Shown one piece after another: positions 44,227 to 53,381 of a stretch of DNA of 64,000 nt. This DNA comes from Candidatus Fluviicola riflensis (GTDB lineage Bacteria > Bacteroidota > Bacteroidia > Flavobacteriales_D > Crocinitomicaceae). Location of the stretch: contig CP022585.1 of NCBI GenBank assembly GCA_002243285.1, forward strand, positions 3,770,641 through 3,834,640, read 5' to 3'. The position numbers were made by a program, and so were the translations under genes. Every line of letters begins with the position of its first letter. Within the stretch, counting starts at the first letter, position 1. Under the pieces are notes generated by a model. That model ran no database searches. It had not been told where the DNA came from and worked only from the letters and a program-made list of their open reading frames with translations.

Positions 44227-46380
44227 TTATTTCACGACAAATTGCAATGTCTGACTTGCATTGGTTTCTGCCAAACGGATCAGGTACATTCCTGCTGCAA
44301 ACGATTCGGTTGAAATCAACACAAGGTTGTCACCTTCATTTGCATTGATTGTGTGTTGTGAAACAACATTTCCTAACAGATCAGTTACAAACACTTTTAC
44401 CGTTTGGCCTGTAGCCGCTGAGAAACGAACGTTTACCTCATCTTCTGCAGGATTCGGGAATACAACCGCATTTTGTAATTGTAATTCTTCATCCAATCCA
44501 ACTACGATCGTTTCAGACGGTGCACCACCATAGATATTGATATCGTCGATGTAAATGTTGTTACCACCATCACTTTCAAATCTGAATTTGAATCGGAAAT
44601 TCTGTACCCAATAAGAAACTGTAACGTTGGTCATGTGAACCGTTTGCCAATCAGCTAAAGCCGGTGTCCATGAACTACTTGCTGTTAAATTTGACAACGA
44701 TGCGCTGTGCATGGTTTTACGTTGATCCCAGTTGTCACCGCAATCGTTTGTAAGGAATACTTTCAAATAGTCGTCATTAGCAGACTGACGTTTGCGGTAA
44801 CCATAACGGAATGATAATGTCACACCATCAGCTACATCGACAGTAGACAAGTCAACAGGTGTAGAGATCAATTCGTCTACATTACCTGCCACTTGTCCGT
44901 AATTGGACAATTTAGCCGAGTTTGTTCCTGTATGTCCGGCAGTATTCGTTACCAACCATGCGTTATTGCTTCCGGTGTTTTCAACGATCCATCGGTTTGT
45001 ATCAAAATCACTGATTCCTTCAAAGCCTTCGAAGTATGGCAATGATTCCCCTGCGGCGAATACGGTAATGTATCCTGCTTTTGTTTCGTCATCACTTGAA
45101 GCACCATCGGTAGCAGTCAATGTAACTGAATAAACACCCGGAGCGGAGTAAGAAACCGAAGGATTCTGATCGGTTGAAGTCGCAGGAGTTCCACCAGGGA
45201 ATGACCAAGACCAGCCCGAAACTGCGTTGTAAGAACCATCGCTGAATTGGATCGTTTCACCGGCACACACATCTGTTTTTAATGTGGTGAACTCGGCTTT
45301 ACATAATGCCGCGCTTCCATCGGCCCCTGTGGCAACGAGGTTTGCATTTGTCGAAAGGTTGTTACGTCCTGCGGTAGAAGAAGTCAATGCAGTACGCATA
45401 CGCGTTACCTGACCTGCTGTAAACATTTTAGAACAATAAGAATAGTCCATATAGTTCTCTACGTTTGCACGCACACCACAAAAGTTTTCGTTTAAGTTAC
45501 AAGCAGTTACACCACGTGTTGTAGGTGTATCCGCTACGTTGTCGGTTCCACAAGAAACTCCGGGATCATTGGTATCACCCCATGTATGTGAAAGATTCAA
45601 CCAGTGGCCAGCTTCGTGTGTTAATGTACGGCTTGTGTTTTCTGAAGAAGTTCCGATAGAACCGGTGTAGTTGTGCAGAACCCAGATTCCGTTGTCCATG
45701 CCGCTTCCTACCCAACCACTTGGTCGGAAAGTATAACCTGCAGCGCCACCGATATCTCCGCAAACGAAAATATTCAGGTATTTGTTCCCTGCCCATTGTC
45801 CGTTATATACATCATTACCCGCAACAATTGCATTCACCTGATCACCACCATCTGAACCATCGTAAGAAAGTGCATTCTGTGTACGGGTAATTCCACTGAA
45901 ACAAGCACCATTAGGCGCTTTTGTTGCCAATACGAATTCTATTTCAACATCACTCGGCTCGCAAACTGCGCCCGGGTTACTAGCGTTAAAATCGTTGTGT
46001 ACCGTAGCAGCATCTGAATTTTGAAGGCGGTAATCGCGGTTCATAATCGCCAATGCGTCCAGAATTTGTTCACGGGAAATGTTCTCTACTCCACCGTTAT
46101 GCAAAACGTGAAACACTACCGGAATTTTGTAAACAAGGCGATGCGGATCTGTATTGTTCAGCATTTGTTGTTCGAGCACTGCGAAAGCCTGCTGTTCTAA
46201 TTGATATTGCGCTGCAAAATCAGGATTGGCCATCAACTCATTGAATCGTTTTTGCTGGTGGCAGTATTCTACTTCTTCGCCATCACGCATATTGGCGTGA
46301 TTTAAATGCTGTTGTTGTCCGAATAAAGCCGAAATGGAGAGAAGGCTATATGCGAGTACAGAGAGTTTTAGTTTTTTCAT
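44227..46380 (-). CDS. Secreted M43 (pappalysin-like) metallopeptidase, T9SS cargo
   Basis: A 717-residue protein: signal peptide (ends near SALFGQ), a propeptide-like segment, a metzincin domain with H255-E-A-G-H259-x5-H265 (HEAGHWLNLSH) and the Met-turn-region NYMDYSYC, a PKD domain (about 355-445), a MAM-like or choice-of-anchor-type beta-sandwich (about 450-625, YFEGFEGISDFDTNRW) and a type A T9SS sorting domain (VVFPNPAEDEVNVRFS to the end). It should be a cell-surface or released protease cleaving proteins or gelatin. The next gene upstream is 347 bases away. Confidence 0.93.
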   Translation of the reverse strand: MKKLKLSVLAYSLLSISALFGQQQHLNHANMRDGEEVEYCHQQKRFNELMANPDFAAQYQLEQQAFAVLEQQMLNNTDPHRLVYKIPVVFHVLHNGGVENISREQILDALAIMNRDYRLQNSDAATVHNDFNASNPGAVCEPSDVEIEFVLATKAPNGACFSGITRTQNALSYDGSDGGDQVNAIVAGNDVYNGQWAGNKYLNIFVCGDIGGAAGYTFRPSGWVGSGMDNGIWVLHNYTGSIGTSSENTSRTLTHEAGHWLNLSHTWGDTNDPGVSCGTDNVADTPTTRGVTACNLNENFCGVRANVENYMDYSYCSKMFTAGQVTRMRTALTSSTAGRNNLSTNANLVATGADGSAALCKAEFTTLKTDVCAGETIQFSDGSYNAVSGWSWSFPGGTPATSTDQNPSVSYSAPGVYSVTLTATDGASSDDETKAGYITVFAAGESLPYFEGFEGISDFDTNRWIVENTGSNNAWLVTNTAGHTGTNSAKLSNYGQVAGNVDELISTPVDLSTVDVADGVTLSFRYGYRKRQSANDDYLKVFLTNDCGDNWDQRKTMHSASLSNLTASSSWTPALADWQTVHMTNVTVSYWVQNFRFKFRFESDGGNNIYIDDINIYGGAPSETIVVGLDEELQLQNAVVFPNPAEDEVNVRFSAATGQTVKVFVTDLLGNVVSQHTINANEGDNLVLISTESFAAGMYLIRLAETNASQTLQFVVK

Positions 46381-46727
46381 TGTTACAGTTCTAGCTAGTT
46401 TATTTCTGTATTAATTAAATGATGATTGTTTTAGGAATGGTTGGAATATTTCTCTTTCGAAAAGCACAGTGAATCAAATGACGATTGTCAGCAAGACAGA
46501 TAGGAGTAAAACTAATTTTCGTTATTCGTAGCATTCAACATTTCTATTTGAGGCACACAAAATACAAAAAGTGTTAAAACAATTGTCTTTTTTTGGCTAA
46601 ACGGGTGAAACTATTGATTGAATGGTATTTGAATTGATTATTACCCCCCAGTCAAGTTTTTCAATAAGACATATTAACACCAAGTTATTCTATGCCAAGA
46701 AAATTGATTGAAATGCAGGCACTAAGT
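46381..46727. other. Gene-free stretch upstream of the M43 peptidase gene
   Basis: AT-rich, no open frame of note, no clear inverted repeat and no convincing TAnnTTTG on the minus strand. It separates the end of the SDR gene from the start of the M43 gene and must contain the M43 promoter. Confidence 0.5.
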
Positions 46728-47435
46728 TTACTCAACAGATCGCAATGAATGAGAAACCATTCCTGAATAAGGCATTGCCAACAAACGATCCAGTTTTTGG
46801 GCCACCATTTCGGGTGAAATCAATTCTCCGTTTTCATAATACTGGTGAAACGTGGCCGAAGCTGCAAAATCGGCTTGATCAACCGACCTGATCTGCGCCT
46901 GCATAGGTGTATCAACAACTCCGGGAGCAACGCAATACACTTTGGTCGTTCTGCCCTTTTCCTGTTCTTCCAGGTAAAACGTCTCGGAAAGCATTTCAAG
47001 CGCTGCTTTCGATGTACAATAAGCCGCCCACGAAGGAATGGCCCGTTTGGCTGCGCCGGAACTGATATTCACCACTGTTAACGCCATGGAATGATCCCCG
47101 CAAACACGGGCCAGTTTATTCATCAATAACGCCGGAGCAACTACATTCAGGGCCATTACCTGATTAATATCCGGAGAATCCTGATCGCTTAAACGCTTGA
47201 CCGTTCCGAGCATACCAGCATTATTGATCAAAAGAATCTCTGTTGAAATCCATTCTTCGACTGCCAATTCCTTGATGGCATTTTGATCGGTCAAATCACA
47301 CGTAACCGGTTGGTAATTTGCATGATTGATCGTATGCCTTCTACCAATTCCAACAACGGGAACACCTTTCCGCAGATAATGCTCCGCGATGGCTTTTCCG
47401 ATACCGGATGATGTGCCTGTGATGATGATTTTCAT
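46728..47435 (-). CDS. SDR-family oxidoreductase
   Basis: About 235 residues from the ATG at 47435 (MKIIITGTSSGIGKAI); the longer frame begins inside an intergenic repeat. Classical short-chain dehydrogenase: the NAD(P)-binding TGTSSGIG at residues 6-13, NNAGMLG, the catalytic Ser in NISSG and the YCTSK (Tyr-x3-Lys) pair. Overall it resembles the sepiapterin/benzil reductase-like group, which favours NADPH, but the substrate cannot be told. It lies downstream of the PLP-enzyme gene with a 150-base gap containing an AT-rich inverted repeat. Confidence 0.85.
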   Translation of the reverse strand: MKIIITGTSSGIGKAIAEHYLRKGVPVVGIGRRHTINHANYQPVTCDLTDQNAIKELAVEEWISTEILLINNAGMLGTVKRLSDQDSPDINQVMALNVVAPALLMNKLARVCGDHSMALTVVNISSGAAKRAIPSWAAYCTSKAALEMLSETFYLEEQEKGRTTKVYCVAPGVVDTPMQAQIRSVDQADFAASATFHQYYENGELISPEMVAQKLDRLLAMPYSGMVSHSLRSVE

Positions 47436-47440
47436 ATTGA

Positions 47441-47590
47441 TAATGTTGAATTTTAAATGTTGAATGTTTAATTGGAGCCTCCTTTTCAATTAGAGTTTTA
47501 CTTCTCACCATGAACTGCCGGCTGTTTGCTAAAGCTTGCTCCTTCCCTGTATTTCAATTCAACATCAAACATTCAACATTAAAAATTATT
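47441..47590. repeat. AT-rich inverted repeat between the SDR and PLP-enzyme genes
   Basis: AATGTTGAATGTTTAATT on the left matches, inverted, the right segment AACATCAAACATTCAACATT. The same words occur at 33905-34010. The right end (AACATTAAAAATTATT) contains the stop codon of the PLP-enzyme gene. It may act as a terminator for that gene. Confidence 0.5.
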
Positions 47591-48734
47591 TAAGTGCCTG
47601 TTCAATATCTGCGATCAAATCTTCCACATCTTCTACACCAACACTCAAACGCAGCAACGAATCTACTACTCCTACCCGCTCGCGCTCGGCTTTCGGAATG
47701 GATGCGTGCGTCATGGTTGCAGGATGATTGATTAATGATTCAACACCACCCAGCGATTCGGCCAATGAAAACACTTTGAAGGAAGAAGCCACTTTGAAGG
47801 TGTTTTCGATGCTTTCTTCTTTTAATACGATGGAAATCATTCCACCGAAATCGCGCATTTGTTTTTTGGCAATTTCATGGTTGGGATGATCGGGGAAACC
47901 AGGCCAGTAAACTTTGGCAATTTTGGGGTGATTGCGCAGGTATTCTGCTATGACGCGGCCATTTTGACAATGACGCTCCATACGCAAATGCAATGTTTTG
48001 ATGCCGCGCATAACTAAAAAACTGTCCATCGGGCCAGGATTTGCACCACTTGAATTCAGCACAAAATACAATTGCTCATGCAGCTCCGGATTATTGGTAA
48101 TCAATGCTCCCATCACCACATCCGAATGGCCACCGAGGTATTTTGTAGCGGAATGCATGACGATATCAGCTCCCAGATCAAGCGGATTCTGAAGATACGG
48201 TGACGCAAATGTATTGTCGACAGCCAATAACAGGTTGTTTGCTTTTGAAATTACCACGCATGCTTCAATATCAACAATTTGCATCGTAGGATTGGTAGGT
48301 GTTTCCACCCAAATGAGCTTGGTGTTTTCGTTTAAAACAGTATGAATGTTTTCGGCATTGGTCATATCGATGAAATGAAAACGAATCCCGAATTTTTCAT
48401 AGATCTTGGTAAACAAACGGTATGTTCCGCCATACATATCATCGCTGGTAATAACTTCATCACCGGGTTTCAATAATTTCAAAACGGCGTCAGTCGCTGC
48501 AACACCCGAACTAAAACACACACAATGCTTTCCGTTTTCGATGGCAGCAATATTTTCCTGCAAAGCTTCACGCGTCGGGTTTTTCCCACGGGCATATCCG
48601 TAACCTTTGTTCACTCCGGGCGACTCCTGCACATAAGTAGAAGTCTGGTAAATAGGCGTCATAATTGCTCCGGTAGACGGATCTGGATGCGCACCTGCGT
48701 GGATGGCTTTTGTTCCGAACTTGTATTTGCTCAT
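47586..48734 (-). CDS. Cystathionine gamma-synthase/lyase-type PLP enzyme
   Basis: About 382 residues from the ATG at 48734, just downstream of the promoter element at 48759-48766. It belongs to the Cys/Met metabolism PLP enzymes (fold type I): IYQTSTYVQESPGVNKGYGYARGKNPTREALQ, FSSGVAATDAVLKLL, and the PLP-lysine motif HSATKYLGGHSDVVMG. It could be cystathionine gamma-synthase, gamma-lyase, methionine gamma-lyase or O-acetylhomoserine sulfhydrylase; sequence alone does not separate them with confidence. No adjacent methionine genes help to decide. Confidence 0.9.
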   Translation of the reverse strand: MSKYKFGTKAIHAGAHPDPSTGAIMTPIYQTSTYVQESPGVNKGYGYARGKNPTREALQENIAAIENGKHCVCFSSGVAATDAVLKLLKPGDEVITSDDMYGGTYRLFTKIYEKFGIRFHFIDMTNAENIHTVLNENTKLIWVETPTNPTMQIVDIEACVVISKANNLLLAVDNTFASPYLQNPLDLGADIVMHSATKYLGGHSDVVMGALITNNPELHEQLYFVLNSSGANPGPMDSFLVMRGIKTLHLRMERHCQNGRVIAEYLRNHPKIAKVYWPGFPDHPNHEIAKKQMRDFGGMISIVLKEESIENTFKVASSFKVFSLAESLGGVESLINHPATMTHASIPKAERERVGVVDSLLRLSVGVEDVEDLIADIEQALK

Positions 48735-48758
48735 GGGATTGTTGTTCTGTTTGAGGTA

Positions 48759-48766
48759 CAAAAGTA
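48759..48766 (-). promoter_or_regulatory. -7 element (TACTTTTG) of the PLP-enzyme gene
   Basis: A minus-strand match to TAnnTTTG, 24 bases before the ATG at 48734, supporting that start. Confidence 0.5.
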
Positions 48767-48866
48767 GCATTTGGCTTTGTGATTCGGAAATGCATTTCAT
48801 TTCGTAACAAAATTCCCCGGAGTGGTTATACTTTCAGGCAACTTCTGCTCCCAAAAAACCGGCATC

Positions 48867-49751
48867 ATGAAACAATTCTCCACTTTCCTTCCAATTTGCT
48901 GTTTCGGCTTGATCATTTTCCTCTTACAAGGAAATTCGGCAACTGCGGCAACGCCTGATTCGGCTTATGTTTCCATCGAAGAACTGCTGAACAGCAAACA
49001 GATGTCCGGAACCATCAAAGGCAAAGGTGGTTACCAGGCAGAATGCATTGAATTTGACTTGAAAAACCTGACGCGAGACACGCTGTTTGTGGAACTGGAA
49101 CCCGGTAGGCGATTGGTCTCAAAAGACACCACCGAACAGGATATCCTGATTGTAAAACGCAAACGCTTTTCACTGGCTCCGCTGGCTACCCTTGTTTTCT
49201 CGGGTTTTGGATTTTGCTGTGAAAGCAAGCGGCATGCGCCGGCCAATCAATCCGACTTCTCGATCGGTTATATGGTGCCGGCCGACTGGCAACAGCTAAC
49301 CGACCTCATCGACCGGAATAATTTCCCGAATTCGGCGATTCAATCAGCGATCTGGTGCCTTTCAGATAATCACGACCTGAGCTCCATTCACGATGAAGAT
49401 CCTGAAAAAACACGGTTGCTGAAACGAATTGTTGCAAAGATTAAGGGTATGGAAGTTCCATGGTATTCCGTGACCTATGAAACCGATCCGGGCACTCTCT
49501 TTTCGGGTAGAGCCGAATCCGTTTACGGAGAAATCACCTATTACATCAGCAACAACGCGTTGATCAGCATCAATGTGCGCGACAAAAACGGCGTTGTGGT
49601 CGCCAATCTTGAAAAAGGTACGGCGAAAGGTTCGGGAGAATACAACTATTCGCTGGCGCTTAGCGTGAAAGGTTGGCCGAAAGGTGAATATGAGATTGCT
49701 GTTTATGAGGATTATTCGCGGTTGATTAAACGAGTGAAGTTTACTTTATAG
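48867..49751 (+). CDS. Uncharacterised exported protein with Cys pair
   Basis: About 294 residues from the ATG at 48867 (signal peptide MKQFSTFLPICCFGLIIFLLQGNSATAA). Not recognised. The mature protein is a beta-rich module (about 45-112) followed by GFGFCCESKRHAPA (Cys117-Cys118) and a helical segment SAIQSAIWCLSDNHDL (Cys164), then a C-terminal beta-sandwich of about 90 residues (YGEITYYISNNALISINVRDKNGVVV...) similar in pattern to FlgD-Ig or sorting-type modules but without the usual PNP motif. Divergent from the PLP-enzyme gene. Confidence 0.72.
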   Translation: MKQFSTFLPICCFGLIIFLLQGNSATAATPDSAYVSIEELLNSKQMSGTIKGKGGYQAECIEFDLKNLTRDTLFVELEPGRRLVSKDTTEQDILIVKRKRFSLAPLATLVFSGFGFCCESKRHAPANQSDFSIGYMVPADWQQLTDLIDRNNFPNSAIQSAIWCLSDNHDLSSIHDEDPEKTRLLKRIVAKIKGMEVPWYSVTYETDPGTLFSGRAESVYGEITYYISNNALISINVRDKNGVVVANLEKGTAKGSGEYNYSLALSVKGWPKGEYEIAVYEDYSRLIKRVKFTL

Positions 49752-49793
49752 CGATGATATTACTCATTCTTTATAGTTTATTGAGTTCTCTAA

Positions 49794-49842
49794 GTTTTTG
49801 AGTTTATTGAGTTACCGATTCGAACTCAATAAACTTAAAAAC
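49794..49842. repeat. AT-rich inverted repeat upstream of the helicase gene
   Basis: GTTTTTGAGTTTATTGAGTT (49794-49813) pairs with 49823-49842 with one mismatch and a 9-base loop. It follows the exported-protein gene and lies 57 bases before the helicase ATG. Confidence 0.6.
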
Positions 49843-49872
49843 CCGCCAACTTAACAACTCAAATCATTTCCC

Positions 49873-49880
49873 TACCTTCG
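49873..49880 (+). promoter_or_regulatory. -7-like element (TACCTTCG) of the helicase gene
   Basis: One base from the TAnnTTTG consensus (TTCG for TTTG), 18 bases before the ATG. The identical octamer precedes the gene at 53382. Confidence 0.35.
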
Positions 49881-49898
49881 TCTCCGACAAACGCGTTC

Positions 49899-52800
49899 AT
49901 GTCTGAGCATCACTACGATATTGCCCAATTTATAATCGATCTGTCGGAGATTCCGTCGTCGGATCCGTTGGTGCATGTGGGTGATCCCGAAAAAGGAATG
50001 ATTGTGTTGCAAGATGGTTTGCCCGAAGTGCAGGAGTTTGAACTGAATACTGCCTGGAACACGATTCTGAAAACAGCTAATCAACATAAAAGAGAGGCAG
50101 ATCTACAATCGTTGTGTTGGGTTTCGCAGCAAATTCACTGGGAATACAAAGGAAAAACGGTTTCTTCTCCACTGATACTTACTCCGTTGAACTGGAAAAT
50201 TGCCAAGGGAAAACAGCTCGTGGAAATTCAGGCACAAACGGAACAGGCATTTGTAAATCCGTTTGTGGCGAATCAATTAATTCGCGCGTTTGATTTGAAA
50301 ATTGCGGAAAATGAATCGCTTTCACCATTCGAATGGGTTGAAACAATCACAAAATTAATTTCGGAGCATTCCATTCCAGCCACATTTTCTGACTTTTCGG
50401 CAATTGGTAATTTTCACCATCACCGCTACCAGGTTTTGCGCGAATTGGAATTGATTGCACAAGCTCCCGAATTGAGTGAATTGGTTCGTGGGATTTTAGG
50501 AAATGAAACGAATCTTTCTGTTGAAAAAACAACGCTTTTGTCCGCGTTTTTAGCTCCGGCAGATACCGATCAATTGCATGTTTTTGAGCAGTTGGAAACG
50601 GGTAATACCGTGATTCAGGGTCCGCCGGGAACAGGAAAATCGCAAGTATTGACCAACCTGCTTGGTAAATTATTAGTCCGCGACGGAATGACCCTCGTTG
50701 TTTCGGAAAAACGCGTTGCGCTGGAAGTATTGGTGAAAAAACTCGCCGATTCGGGATTGGACGCTTTTACCTTTACCGCTCACAGTCAGGCGCTCCCAAA
50801 AACGTTCATTACACAGCTGAAAAACACTTGGTTGGCATTGGAAACCGACCGAAAACCAGTTCCGCCATTGCTTCAATTATCAGAACAGCTCAAAGCTTCG
50901 CTGCAATTATTACTTGACCGGTTAAACAACCCCACGTTGATGGGCGGGGTTTCGTTTCAAAGATACCGGGAACTGTGCGCTTCCGTGAATACTGACAAAG
51001 CAACTTTTCAATCAGACGTTCCGGATATTCAACTTTGGCTGAATGAAAAACCGAACGTGTTACAGCTACTTAAACAACTCGGGTCGTTTCGCATATTACA
51101 AGGTATCAAACAAGCGTTGGTAGCACATCCGCAACCAGATCAGGTTTTCAGGCAATTAAGCACGGAAGCCAATTGGGCGACTGCTACTTTTACTATTGAA
51201 ACCATTGGTGAACTGGAAGCATTAACAAAATCGGTAGCGCGCATTCAATTGGTGACAAATGAATCATATCACGCATACTTTGAATTGCACCGCCAACCTG
51301 CCAAACGTAAGCGATTCGAAAAATTGCGGCTTCGGTTTACGGAACTCAACGCACGACTGGAATTACTAAAAGCGGAAGCGTCGCTTTGGAACAAACCACC
51401 GACCCGCACCGAAACGCTTTTCTGGATCGAAAAATTGACCATTAAACAATCATGGTTCAGACGAAGAAGCTGGTTCAAACAACTGAAAACAGCGCTTCGG
51501 CAACAGCAAATTGATTACCAAACAGCGCTTCACAATTGGTTGACGTATTTGGATGTTCGGGAGGAATTGATTGCCATTCGAGCTCAATTTGCAGATTGGG
51601 GAATCGAACGGCCAGAACTGGAACTGGAAAGTGCCGCTTATGTGCTGAAGCAACTCGAAAAAGAAGATCTCAATGAGTTAAATACGGTTGCAAAACTTCC
51701 GTTGGCGCGCCGACAGTTGATCAGTCAAAACAGTGATCGCATTCAACAGCTTTACAACGATATCAGACGGTATTTTACCGTTAACGAAACCGATTCACTG
51801 AACCATTTCGGGCAATTCGACGCGGTAGTAACAGAAAAGTTGCTGGGAAGTTTAGAACTTTTGCGTGCATTGCCGGAAGTTGTTTACCGCCTGATCTGTT
51901 CGGGAAAACCGCTGGATGAACTCGAAGCGACGGTTGTGCATTCCAATCGGGTGCTGCTCGAAAGCCATTTTCCTGAATTAGCCAAATTCGACGGTGAACA
52001 ACTGGCCGCTAAACTCAACGAAATCCTGGAGACAGAAGCAGGTGAATTTGAGCAATTTGCATTACATATCTGGCAGCTTCGGAAACAGCGTTTTGATCAT
52101 TACACCCGACTTTTACGAACACCCGCCGCACAACTAAAAGCCGATGACAAAGCTTTAAAAGCACAACTAAAATCCGGGAAATCGATTTTGGTGAAAGAGT
52201 TCGGGAAATCGAAACAACACCAAACCATTCGGGAATTGTTGACAGGTGATGCCAGATTATGGATAGAAATTTTGAGTCCGATATGGCTCAGCACGCCTGG
52301 CCAGGTAGGAAAAACCTTTCCAATGCAACAAGGCCTGTTTGATTTTGTGGTGATGGATGAAGCAAGCCAGATTCAATTGCCGAATGCCCTCGGAGCGTTG
52401 CAGCGTTCAAAACGCGCGGTTGTTGCGGGCGATGAACAGCAAATGGCACCATCCAATTATTTTTCAGGAAGTACCGTTGCCATTGACTTATTGCACCAGG
52501 CATCGTGGTACTGGAAAAAAGTCCCGCTAAAACACCATTACCGAAGTGAACATCCTGCCCTGATCGCTTTCTCGAACCGTCATTTTTACAACAATGAACT
52601 GGTTGCTTATCCAACGGCGAAAGCAACTTATCCGCTCCATTGGAAACTGGTTGAAAATGGCATTTACGAAAACCGGACCAACGTTGAAGAGGCCAAAACT
52701 GTTGCCGGATTCCTGGAAAGTTTTAATTGGAAAAGGAGTATCGGGATTATTGCTTTTTCGCAGCAACAACTCGACTGCATTTGGCAGTACCTTTCTTCAA

Positions 52801-53273
52801 AAACACAAGAACGGATTTCGGAAGGAATGGAAAATAACACCGTTTTCTTTAAGCCCTTGGAACAGGTGCAGGGTGACGAAGCCGACACCATTGTTGTGAG
52901 TATGGGTTATGGAAAAAATACGGAAGGACAATTCCAGCTTCGTTTCGGGCCGTTGAATCAGGCACAAGGTTTCAAGCGATTGAATGTATTGCTGACGCGC
53001 GCCAAATCAAGCCTCCATTTTTACACATCGGTCAGCGCTGCCGATTTTCCGATCAGTTCCAATGAATCGGTGAATTTATTGCGACTTTTCTTAATTCAAC
53101 TGGAACAGCTCCGGGATGAACAACAACTGGCTATTCCCTATAATCTGGAGATCAAAAAACAAACTGGTTCCACCCTTGAAATTGAACACATCTACACGCA
53201 CATTACCGAAGCACAGGAACTAGTCACCTTTCACCGAGTAATGATCGCAAGAGGCTGGAAAATAAACTATTAA
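49899..53273 (+). CDS. Large SF1-type helicase/ATPase with DUF4011-like N-terminus
   Basis: A 1124-residue cytoplasmic SF1 helicase of the UPF1-like branch. An N-terminal region (SSPLILTPLNWKIAKGKQLVEIQAQTEQAFVNPFVANQLI) recalls DUF4011. Helicase motifs: Walker A GPPGTGKS (241-248), Walker B DEAS (820-823), motif III AGDEQQMAPS, motif V QVQGDEADTIVVSMGYG and motif VI GFKRLNVLLTRAK. About 450 residues of Leu/Gln/Lys-rich helices lie between the first and second halves of the core. No nuclease domain (Vsr, PLD or PD-D/ExK) was seen at the C-terminus. Function is unknown; DUF4011-type helicases recur in anti-phage defence but also exist as housekeeping proteins. Confidence 0.85.
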   Translation: MSEHHYDIAQFIIDLSEIPSSDPLVHVGDPEKGMIVLQDGLPEVQEFELNTAWNTILKTANQHKREADLQSLCWVSQQIHWEYKGKTVSSPLILTPLNWKIAKGKQLVEIQAQTEQAFVNPFVANQLIRAFDLKIAENESLSPFEWVETITKLISEHSIPATFSDFSAIGNFHHHRYQVLRELELIAQAPELSELVRGILGNETNLSVEKTTLLSAFLAPADTDQLHVFEQLETGNTVIQGPPGTGKSQVLTNLLGKLLVRDGMTLVVSEKRVALEVLVKKLADSGLDAFTFTAHSQALPKTFITQLKNTWLALETDRKPVPPLLQLSEQLKASLQLLLDRLNNPTLMGGVSFQRYRELCASVNTDKATFQSDVPDIQLWLNEKPNVLQLLKQLGSFRILQGIKQALVAHPQPDQVFRQLSTEANWATATFTIETIGELEALTKSVARIQLVTNESYHAYFELHRQPAKRKRFEKLRLRFTELNARLELLKAEASLWNKPPTRTETLFWIEKLTIKQSWFRRRSWFKQLKTALRQQQIDYQTALHNWLTYLDVREELIAIRAQFADWGIERPELELESAAYVLKQLEKEDLNELNTVAKLPLARRQLISQNSDRIQQLYNDIRRYFTVNETDSLNHFGQFDAVVTEKLLGSLELLRALPEVVYRLICSGKPLDELEATVVHSNRVLLESHFPELAKFDGEQLAAKLNEILETEAGEFEQFALHIWQLRKQRFDHYTRLLRTPAAQLKADDKALKAQLKSGKSILVKEFGKSKQHQTIRELLTGDARLWIEILSPIWLSTPGQVGKTFPMQQGLFDFVVMDEASQIQLPNALGALQRSKRAVVAGDEQQMAPSNYFSGSTVAIDLLHQASWYWKKVPLKHHYRSEHPALIAFSNRHFYNNELVAYPTAKATYPLHWKLVENGIYENRTNVEEAKTVAGFLESFNWKRSIGIIAFSQQQLDCIWQYLSSKTQERISEGMENNTVFFKPLEQVQGDEADTIVVSMGYGKNTEGQFQLRFGPLNQAQGFKRLNVLLTRAKSSLHFYTSVSAADFPISSNESVNLLRLFLIQLEQLRDEQQLAIPYNLEIKKQTGSTLEIEHIYTHITEAQELVTFHRVMIARGWKINY

Positions 53274-53352
53274 CTCGTTATTTCTGACAACCAAAATTGG
53301 GGTTTTTAGAAAAAACCCATCACCTGATAAGGGTACATTTAATCAAATGTTC

Positions 53353-53360
53353 TACCTTCG
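53353..53360 (+). promoter_or_regulatory. -7-like element (TACCTTCG) of the PKD-type T9SS gene
   Basis: One base from TAnnTTTG, 21 bases before the ATG at 53382; identical to the octamer before the helicase gene. Confidence 0.35.
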
Positions 53361-53381
53361 CTACAGTTATAAACTGTACTT

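Noticed and set aside
47436..47489. Extended N-terminus of the SDR protein
   Set aside because: It is encoded by the AT-rich inverted repeat; the Rossmann fold starts exactly at the ATG at 47435.
53300..53318. GGGTTTTT/AAAAACCC hairpin after the helicase gene
   Set aside because: The stem is mostly A-T and no T-run follows, so it is not claimed as a terminator.
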